Positions 58,234 through 64,000 of a DNA stretch of 64,000 bases are shown one piece after another. The stretch comes from Psychrobacter raelei (GTDB taxonomy: Bacteria; Pseudomonadota; Gammaproteobacteria; Pseudomonadales; Moraxellaceae), in contig NZ_CP093310.2 in NCBI RefSeq assembly GCF_022631235.3, positions 2,356,001 through 2,420,000 on the forward strand, given 5' to 3'. Below the pieces are notes generated by a model that was not told the DNA's origin, searched no databases, and saw nothing but the letters and a program-made list of their open reading frames with translations. Positions within the stretch are counted from its first letter, which is position 1. Every line of letters starts with the position of its first letter. The position numbers were made by a program, and so were the translations under genes.

Positions 58234-59424
58234 TTAGTCTTTAACGTTAGCAACAACACCAGCACCTACAGTACGGCCACCTTCGCGGATTGCGAAACGT
58301 AGACCTTTGTCCATAGCGATTGGGTGGATAAGCTCTACGCTCATCTCAACGTTATCGCCTGGCATTACCATTTCAGTACCTTCTTGTAGAGAAATAGCAC
58401 CAGTTACGTCAGTTGTACGGAAGTAGAACTGTGGACGATAGCCGTTTAGGAATGGTGTGTGACGACCACCCTCTTCTTTTGATAGTACGTATACTTCAGC
58501 GTCAAACTTAGTGTGCGGAGTGATTGAACCTGGCTTAGCTAGTACTTGGCCACGTTGTACGTCTTCACGCTTAGTACCACGTAGTAGTACACCACAGTTC
58601 TCACCAGCACGACCTTCGTCTAGTAGCTTACGGAACATCTCAACACCTGTACAGGTGGTTTTTTGAGTGTCACGGATACCAACGATTTCAATCTCGTCAC
58701 CAACTTTAACGATACCAGACTCAACACGGCCAGTTACAACAGTACCACGACCTGAGATTGAGAATACGTCTTCGATAGGCATCAAGAATGGCTTATCGAT
58801 GTCACGCTCTGGCTCTGGAATGTAAGTGTCTAGAGTTTGTAGTAATTCGATAACTGCTGGCTCACCATATTTGCCATCTTTACCGTTTAGTGCTTCTAAA
58901 GCTGAACCTTTGATGATTGGTGTGTCATCACCTGGGAAGTCGTAGTCTGAAAGTAATTCACGTACTTCCATTTCTACTAGCTCTAGTAATTCTTCGTCGT
59001 CAACCATGTCACATTTGTTCATGAATACCATGATGTATGGTACGCCAACCTGACGTGATAACAAGATGTGCTCACGAGTTTGTGGCATTGGGCCGTCAGT
59101 AGCTGATACGACTAGAATAGCACCGTCCATCTGAGCAGCACCAGTGATCATGTTTTTAACATAGTCAGCGTGACCTGGGCAGTCTACGTGTGCGTAGTGA
59201 CGGTCAGCAGTGTCATACTCAATGTGTGAGGTGTTGATTGTAATACCACGGGCTTTTTCTTCTGGTGCTGAGTCAATTGCAGCGTAGTCTTTGGCTTCGC
59301 CACCAAAAGTTTTTGCAGCTACAGTTGCGATAGCAGCTGTTAGAGTGGTTTTACCGTGGTCAACGTGACCAATGGTACCGACGTTTACGTGCGGCTTGTT
59401 ACGTTCGAACTTGGCCTTTGCCAT
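58234..59424 (-). CDS. tuf: Elongation factor Tu
   Basis: GTPase that carries aminoacyl-tRNA to the ribosome. Length 396 aa. G1 is GHVDHGKT (19-26), the switch I region [12 protein letters not shown] spans about 51-62 with the conserved Pro54, G3 is DCPGHADY and G4 is NKCD. The downstream terminator and the upstream fusA make this the 3' gene of the str operon. A separate tuf promoter candidate is at 59503-59531. RBS AGAGGA precedes the ATG. Confidence 0.98.
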   Translation of the reverse strand: MAKAKFERNKPHVNVGTIGHVDHGKTTLTAAIATVAAKTFGGEAKDYAAIDSAPEEKARGITINTSHIEYDTADRHYAHVDCPGHADYVKNMITGAAQMDGAILVVSATDGPMPQTREHILLSRQVGVPYIMVFMNKCDMVDDEELLELVEMEVRELLSDYDFPGDDTPIIKGSALEALNGKDGKYGEPAVIELLQTLDTYIPEPERDIDKPFLMPIEDVFSISGRGTVVTGRVESGIVKVGDEIEIVGIRDTQKTTCTGVEMFRKLLDEGRAGENCGVLLRGTKREDVQRGQVLAKPGSITPHTKFDAEVYVLSKEEGGRHTPFLNGYRPQFYFRTTDVTGAISLQEGTEMVMPGDNVEMSVELIHPIAMDKGLRFAIREGGRTVGAGVVANVKD

Positions 59425-59502
59425 GAGTGTATCCTCTTATTAATTCTAAATTCAATTAAGACAGATGGGAGCAATAACTTAAGGTTATTTATCTACTGTC
59501 AG

Positions 59503-59531
59503 ATAATAATATTCTTGAAAATGGTGATCAA
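59503..59531 (-). promoter_or_regulatory. Candidate internal promoter for tuf
   Basis: On the minus strand TTGATC (59526-59531) and TATTAT (59503-59508) are 17 bp apart, about 80 bp upstream of tuf. Confidence 0.4.
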
Positions 59532-59666
59532 GTCAGTGGTAAATGATATAAGAAAACCTTAGTCAATGACAAGCCCTTGATACGTAATTGGTTATAAATT
59601 CATCAACTAATTACAACCCATTCCCCTAAGGAATGGTAAAGCCTGTCTTCATCTAAACTTCTTATA

Positions 59667-59693
59667 GAGAAGGCTGACTGAGTCACCCTTCTC
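59667..59693. other. Hairpin in the fusA-tuf gap
   Basis: GAGAAGG (59667-59673) pairs with CCTTCTC (59687-59693), extended by inner TGACT/AGTCA. No T-run follows on the minus strand, so it is not a simple terminator; a processing or attenuation site is possible. Confidence 0.5.
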
Positions 59694-59719
59694 CCTACCC
59701 TCTACTTAACTAACAAAGA

Positions 59720-61849
59720 CTACTCTTCGTCATCATCCTTGCCAGAGAATTTCTTCATAATCTCTTCGGCTACAGACTTAGGCGTTTCAGCATACTTTTG
59801 GAATTCCATTGAGTATGTTGCACGGCCCTGAGACATAGAACGTACGTTAGTTGCATAGCCAAACATTTCAGCTAATGGTACTTCAGCACGGATTTGTTTA
59901 GTGCCACCAGGTAGATCGTCCATACCTTGAACCATACCACGACGACGGTTTAGATCGCCCATGATATCACCCATGTATTCTTCTGGAGTCTCAACTTCAA
60001 CTTTCATCACAGGCTCAAGAAGTACTGGATTGGCGTTCATGAAGCCTTTTTTGAAGGCAATAGAACCGGCCATTTTGAACGATAATTCGTCAGAGTCAAC
60101 ATCATGGTATGAACCATCATATAATGTCGCTTTAACACCAACGATTGGGTAACCTGCAAGGATACCGTTCTTCATGCGCTCTTGAATACCTTTATCAACT
60201 GCGCCATGGTACTCTTTAGGTACAACACCACCAACTACTTGTTCTTCGAATTGGTAATCAACACCTGAGTCTAGATCTAGAGGCTCAAGTTTTAACCACA
60301 CATGACCGAACTTACCACGACCACCTGTCTGACGAACAAATTTACCTTCTTGCTCAACTGTACCGCGGATAGTTTCACGGTAAGCAACTTGTGGTGCACC
60401 GATGTTAGCTTCAACCTTGAATTCACGCTTCATACGGTCAACAAGGATTTCTAAGTGAAGCTCACCCATACCACTGATGATAGTCTGACCTGATTCTTCA
60501 TCGGTGTGAACACGGAATGAAGGATCTTCTTTAGCCAAACGGCCAAGAGCGATAGACATTTTTTCTTGGTCAGCTTTAGTCTTAGGCTCAACAGCTAGAC
60601 TGATTACTGGCTCTGGGAATTCCATACGCTCAAGAGTAATGATTTCTTTTTCATCACATAGCGTGTCACCAGTACCAACATCTTTCATACCAACTAGGGC
60701 AGCGATGTCACCGGCACGGATTTCGTCAAGCTCTTGCTGTGAGTCAGCATGCATCTGTACGATACGGCCGATACGCTCACGCTTCATCTTAACTGGGTTA
60801 TAAACGCTCTCACCTTGCTTGATAACACCTGAGTAAACACGTACGAAGGTTAAGTTACCAACGAATTTGTCGTTCATGATTTTGAACGCAAGGGCAGCAA
60901 ATGGCGCATCATCAGACGCTTCACGAGTGCCTTCAGTTTCTGCTTTGTCATCAAGGATACCTTTAATAGCAGGTACGTCTTGAGGTGCTGGCATATATTG
61001 AATCACGGCATCCAACATCTTTTGTACGCCTTTGTTTTTGAAGGCAGTACCACAGTACATTGGAATGATTTCGTTATTAATAGTACGCTGACGGATAGCC
61101 TCATGAATTTCGTCTTCAGTTAGCTCTTCGCCTTCTAAGTACTTATTCATCAAGTCTTCGTTAGCTTCAGCAGCTACTTCTACAAGCTCACTGCGATACT
61201 CTTCAGCTTTTTCTTGAAGCTCTTCAGGAATCTCACGCTCTTCATACTTCATACCTAGAGATTCAACATCCCAGTAGATAGCTTTCATGGTGATTAAGTC
61301 AATAACACCTTCAAAGTCATCTTCTTTACCAATTGGGATAACCATAGCAACTGGGTTACCGCCTAGGCGAGTTTTAACTTGTTCTTTAACACGGTAGAAA
61401 TCAGCACCAACGCGGTCCATTTTGTTAACGAACGCTAAACGAGGTACTTTATATTTGTTAGCCTGACGCCATACAGTCTCAGACTGAGGCTGTACACCAC
61501 CAACCGCACAATAAACCATACATGCACCATCAAGTACACGCATTGAACGTTCTACTTCAATTGTGAAGTCAACGTGGCCTGGGGTGTCAATGATGTTGAT
61601 GCGGTGCTGTGGGAACTGTTGACCCATACCTGACCAGAAACAAGTGGTCGCAGCTGAGGTAATAGTGATACCACGCTCTTGTTCTTGTTCCATCCAGTCC
61701 ATGGTTGCTGAACCTTCGTGAGTTTCACCAATTTTGTGGCTCACACCGGTATAGAATAAGATACGTTCAGTTGTGGTTGTTTTACCAGCATCAATGTGTG
61801 CTGAAATACCAATATTACGATATCGGTTTAGGGGGGTTGCACGTGCCAT
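59720..61849 (-). CDS. fusA: Elongation factor G
   Basis: Translocase GTPase of the ribosome, also used in recycling with RRF. Length 709 aa. G1 is AHIDAGKTT (17-25), G3 is IDTPGHVD (about 91-98) and G4 NKMD (about 145-148). Domains II to V follow in normal order, ending with a short acidic tail (DDDEE). Third gene of the str operon; a 440-bp gap separates it from rpsG, and 295 bp from tuf. Confidence 0.98.
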   Translation of the reverse strand: MARATPLNRYRNIGISAHIDAGKTTTTERILFYTGVSHKIGETHEGSATMDWMEQEQERGITITSAATTCFWSGMGQQFPQHRINIIDTPGHVDFTIEVERSMRVLDGACMVYCAVGGVQPQSETVWRQANKYKVPRLAFVNKMDRVGADFYRVKEQVKTRLGGNPVAMVIPIGKEDDFEGVIDLITMKAIYWDVESLGMKYEEREIPEELQEKAEEYRSELVEVAAEANEDLMNKYLEGEELTEDEIHEAIRQRTINNEIIPMYCGTAFKNKGVQKMLDAVIQYMPAPQDVPAIKGILDDKAETEGTREASDDAPFAALAFKIMNDKFVGNLTFVRVYSGVIKQGESVYNPVKMKRERIGRIVQMHADSQQELDEIRAGDIAALVGMKDVGTGDTLCDEKEIITLERMEFPEPVISLAVEPKTKADQEKMSIALGRLAKEDPSFRVHTDEESGQTIISGMGELHLEILVDRMKREFKVEANIGAPQVAYRETIRGTVEQEGKFVRQTGGRGKFGHVWLKLEPLDLDSGVDYQFEEQVVGGVVPKEYHGAVDKGIQERMKNGILAGYPIVGVKATLYDGSYHDVDSDELSFKMAGSIAFKKGFMNANPVLLEPVMKVEVETPEEYMGDIMGDLNRRRGMVQGMDDLPGGTKQIRAEVPLAEMFGYATNVRSMSQGRATYSMEFQKYAETPKSVAEEIMKKFSGKDDDEE

Positions 61850-62292
61850 AATTTTTTCCTAATGGAATGTCTTTATAATTTATTTCGTTCTATGAGTTGA
61901 TGATAGGCAGGAGGCTACAATAGCTTTTTAAGATGACATTTTTATGATACAAATACTGATTGCCATATAAACATCAGTCTGCTGTGTACCAATTGATGAG
62001 CCATCGATTAGTTAGAAGAAAACTGACTGTGTTTTAAGGCAGTTGTCCCAACTCACCAGCACTTATCAAAAACTTAACGGGTACTTCTCATATCGTCTGC
62101 TCTAATTTACCAAATTAGGCACCAAAGCAAACCATAATTTATGTAACTTTGTTACTTATCTTGCAGGAAGCCATTATTAACCGAGGTTCTTAATGGCCCA
62201 ATTCTGAATGTATACTGCACTGCTTTTGCCGATGGCTTAAGCCCACTTTATAGAGAACTTAAGCCAATGATTAAGCAGCATTGTCGCTAAAA
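61850..62292 (-). other. Long intercistronic gap rpsG-fusA with a hairpin
   Basis: No gene. TGGCTTAAG (62233-62241) pairs with CTTAAGCCA (62258-62266) in a 16-nt-loop hairpin about 30 bp downstream of rpsG. A second small inverted repeat, CTAATTT with AAATTAG, lies near 62101-62117. Neither has a T-run. Confidence 0.5.
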
Positions 62293-62766
62293 TTAGAAGC
62301 GGTAGTGTGAGAATGCTTTGTTAGCATCTGCCATGCGGTGAACTTCGTCACGCTTTTTAACAGCACTGCCTTTACCTTCTGAAGCATCACCTAGCTCACC
62401 AGCTAGACGGTGTGCCATTGATTTTTCAGAACGCTTAGAAGCAGCATCGGCAAGCCAACGCATCGCTAAAGCTGTACGACGGGAGGGGCGTACTTCCATA
62501 GGAACTTGATAGGTTGCACCACCAACACGGCGAGCTTTCACTTCAACCATTGGGCGAACGTTTTCAAGTACTTCTTCAAAGAATGCAACTGGATCTTCGA
62601 TGTTACGTTTCTCAGCAACTTGCTCTAATGCACCGTAAACAATACGTTCAGCGGTAGATTTTTTGCCATCAACCATTACATGGTTGATGAATTTAGCGAT
62701 GGTTTGGCTACCAAATTTAGGATCCGGTAGGATCTCACGGGTAGCGACGACGCGACGTCTTGGCAT
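62293..62766 (-). CDS. rpsG: 30S ribosomal protein S7
   Basis: Primary 16S rRNA-binding protein that nucleates assembly of the 30S head. Length 157 aa, normal for S7. The start [16 protein letters not shown] and the block [14 protein letters not shown] match the family. Second gene of the str operon, downstream of rpsL and followed by the unusually long gap to fusA. Confidence 0.98.
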   Translation of the reverse strand: MPRRRVVATREILPDPKFGSQTIAKFINHVMVDGKKSTAERIVYGALEQVAEKRNIEDPVAFFEEVLENVRPMVEVKARRVGGATYQVPMEVRPSRRTALAMRWLADAASKRSEKSMAHRLAGELGDASEGKGSAVKKRDEVHRMADANKAFSHYRF

Positions 62767-62919
62767 AATAAATTTCCTTGTCTTCAGGGTTGTCTGGCAT
62801 TCATAACCATATATAAAATATGAGTTAATAATTAAGTGGTTACCAGCCAGCCTTACTGCATGGTGGTATGTCTATTGATGAGACACCAAGCCCATGCATG
62901 TTATTTAGTAATTTGCTAA

Positions 62920-63294
62920 TTAAGCCTTAGGCTTTTTAGCACCATATTTAGAGCGACCTTGCTTACGGTCTTTAACGCCTGCACAGTCAAGTGCGCCGCG
63001 AACAGTGTGGTAACGTACACCTGGTAAGTCTTTAACACGACCACCACGGATTAGTACAACGCTGTGCTCTTGTAAGTTATGGCCTTCACCACCGATGTAG
63101 CTTGATACTTCATAACCTGAAGTTAAGCGTACACGGCATACTTTACGCATGGCTGAGTTTGGTTTTTTTGGAGTGGTAGTATATACGCGAGTACATACAC
63201 CACGGCGTTGTGGGCACGCTTGTAAAGCAGGAACACCAGACTTTTCCTTTAATACTTTACGACCCTTACGAATCAATTGGTTAGTTGTTGCCAT
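62920..63294 (-). CDS. rpsL: 30S ribosomal protein S12
   Basis: Decoding-centre ribosomal protein, 124 aa. The TPKKPNSA loop keeps Lys at position 43, and [10 protein letters not shown] keeps the Lys/Asp pair of the second loop, so it is the streptomycin-sensitive form of sequence (known resistance changes occur at these lysines). First gene of the str operon, with a promoter candidate at 63454-63482. Confidence 0.98.
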   Translation of the reverse strand: MATTNQLIRKGRKVLKEKSGVPALQACPQRRGVCTRVYTTTPKKPNSAMRKVCRVRLTSGYEVSSYIGGEGHNLQEHSVVLIRGGRVKDLPGVRYHTVRGALDCAGVKDRKQGRSKYGAKKPKA

Positions 63295-63453
63295 AAGGCA
63301 TCCTTCTCCCGTTTATTAAATACAAAAAAATGGGTTACTAAGCCCTCGCTACGGTTTGGAGCCAATAGAACATTAAGTTTCTCTAAAAGAAGCTTATCGT
63401 CTTATTGCTTCCTAAAAACTGCTACGATAGCTTACCCATTTTTCGGACACTAT

Positions 63454-63482
63454 ATTATATAGACTTATTGTAAAACACTCAA
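63454..63482 (-). promoter_or_regulatory. Candidate promoter of the str operon
   Basis: On the minus strand TTGAGT (63477-63482) and a perfect TATAAT (63454-63459) are 17 bp apart, leaving a leader of about 160 nt before rpsL. Confidence 0.7.
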
Positions 63483-63643
63483 GTACATATTGACGCTTAT
63501 AATGGACAATAAATCAATGTTAGGCTGCCTATTTTAGGTCACTTTTAATAACTTTCAAGGGCTAAGCTGTAATATAAGTTTTTTGTGCCACTCACCTTGT
63601 ATACTAAACCTGGATCTATTGGTGACCACTTTGCAGCCATAAC

Positions 63644-63681
63644 AAGTCATATCAATGACTTCAGCCTCGTGAAGTCATATC
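63644..63681. repeat. Interleaved direct and inverted repeat
   Basis: AAGTCATATC occurs at 63644-63653 and 63672-63681. ATGACTTC (63655-63662) is complementary to GAAGTCAT (63671-63678), so the same region can form a hairpin. Confidence 0.5.
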
Positions 63682-63891
63682 GAATACTGCTATTTAGACC
63701 GTTACAAAAAAGCCAGTATTTTAAGATTGGCGCCACAGCCATTTACCCTAGCCTACTACGATGTGATTCGTGGTTTGTGATAAACTAAGCACATCGTTTT
63801 AATCAGCCCCTTAGTCTTTATATCCTTATTATAAAGCCCCTGTACACAACTCTTTTAATTTCTCCCATCTTTGATAAATAAGTGATTGCCC

Positions 63892-64000
63892 ATGAGTAAT
63901 TCAAATAATACCGCCGCAGATTTCATTAATCCAAACCAAGACACCCGCATCACCCAAGGCAGCCAAGTAGCGCTACACTTTGAGGTGGCTTTAGAAAATG
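63892..64000 (+). CDS. FKBP-type peptidyl-prolyl isomerase, FkpB/SlpA-like (N-terminus only)
   Basis: The open frame begins with ATG at 63892 and runs off the window. The first residues are polar (MSNSNNTAADF), followed by ITQGSQVALHFEVALEN, which matches the start of the FKBP fold in FkpB/SlpA-type peptidyl-prolyl cis-trans isomerases. This is judged from a short N-terminus of 36 residues only. It is divergent from rpsL. Confidence 0.7.
   Translation, partial: MSNSNNTAADFINPNQDTRITQGSQVALHFEVALEN

Larger units (their letters stand above)
63295..63891. other. Divergent intergenic region rpsL - FkpB gene
   Basis: About 600 bp. It holds the str operon promoter (63454-63482) and an interleaved direct/inverted repeat at 63644-63681. 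A 67-aa frame at 63585-63788 was rejected for lack of an RBS and features. Confidence 0.5.

Noticed and set aside
63585..63788. 67-aa plus-strand frame between rpsL and the FkpB gene
   Set aside because: No RBS, low-quality composition, overlaps a repeat-rich promoter region.

Overview
The window looks like a chromosomal segment of a gamma-proteobacterium of the Moraxellaceae, most likely Psychrobacter or a close relative. This is inferred from the gene set: a Pseudomonas-type (Mg-type) HemB, two WS/DGAT wax-ester synthase paralogues, a pyrB gene followed by a catalytically dead dihydroorotase (pyrC'), the nadM-Nudix/nadV NAD salvage pair, and rpsL-rpsG-fusA-tuf. I ran no database search. Almost all genes are intact housekeeping genes, and many are bounded by clear rho-independent terminators.

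Layout. 1-1150 is AT-rich and accessory-looking: the tail of an unknown gene, a long inverted repeat, a terminator and an orphan small gene. 1.1-7.1 kb holds a YeeE/YedE (TsuA-type) transporter, a very acidic protein with a duplicated motif, a Tat-signal LD-carboxypeptidase, hemB and ompW. 7.4-14.4 kb holds rep helicase, mgtE, dut, a phosphohexomutase and argB. 14.5-19.6 kb holds an ArsC/YffB-like protein and the tight cluster leuS-lptE-holA. 19.9-24.2 kb holds macA-macB and two separately promoted tRNA-Lys(TTT) genes. 24.3-31.1 kb holds an MBL-fold hydrolase, a large-subunit catalase (katE), a DUF2726 protein, a LysM-SPOR envelope protein and a solitary thiG. 31.3-38.9 kb holds the WS/DGAT pair, a small membrane protein, a PreP-like M16 peptidase and a histidine phosphatase. 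39.4-46.4 kb holds a PfkB sugar/nucleoside kinase, metY, nfuA, a DUF21-CBS membrane protein, rarD and a GST. 46.6-50.3 kb holds nadM-Nudix, nadV and an SGNH hydrolase. 50.3-51.5 kb is a solitary TnpB element. 51.6-57.1 kb holds the pyrB/pyrC'/DUF2127 group, fbp and a SpoU methyltransferase. 57.2-63.5 kb holds a prolyl-4-hydroxylase-like oxygenase and the str operon (rpsL, rpsG, fusA, tuf) on the minus strand. The window ends in the first codons of an FkpB/SlpA-type peptidyl-prolyl isomerase.

Most notable observations. The TnpB lacks the usual RuvC-II glutamate (glycine at residue 259) and carries a candidate replacement glutamate 46 residues later, as reported for TnpB2/Fanzor-type nucleases. 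Other points are the unclassified acidic protein with two copies of a 17-residue motif, tandem DnaA-box-like sites far from any dnaA gene, a four-unit 15-bp tandem repeat next to nadV, the dead dihydroorotase translationally overlapping a DUF2127 membrane protein, and a prolyl-4-hydroxylase-like gene beside tuf. I found no CRISPR array, prophage or rRNA operon, and no clearly new multi-gene system; the unknown proteins at 501-839 and 2754-3686 and the TnpB element are the best candidates for undescribed biology.
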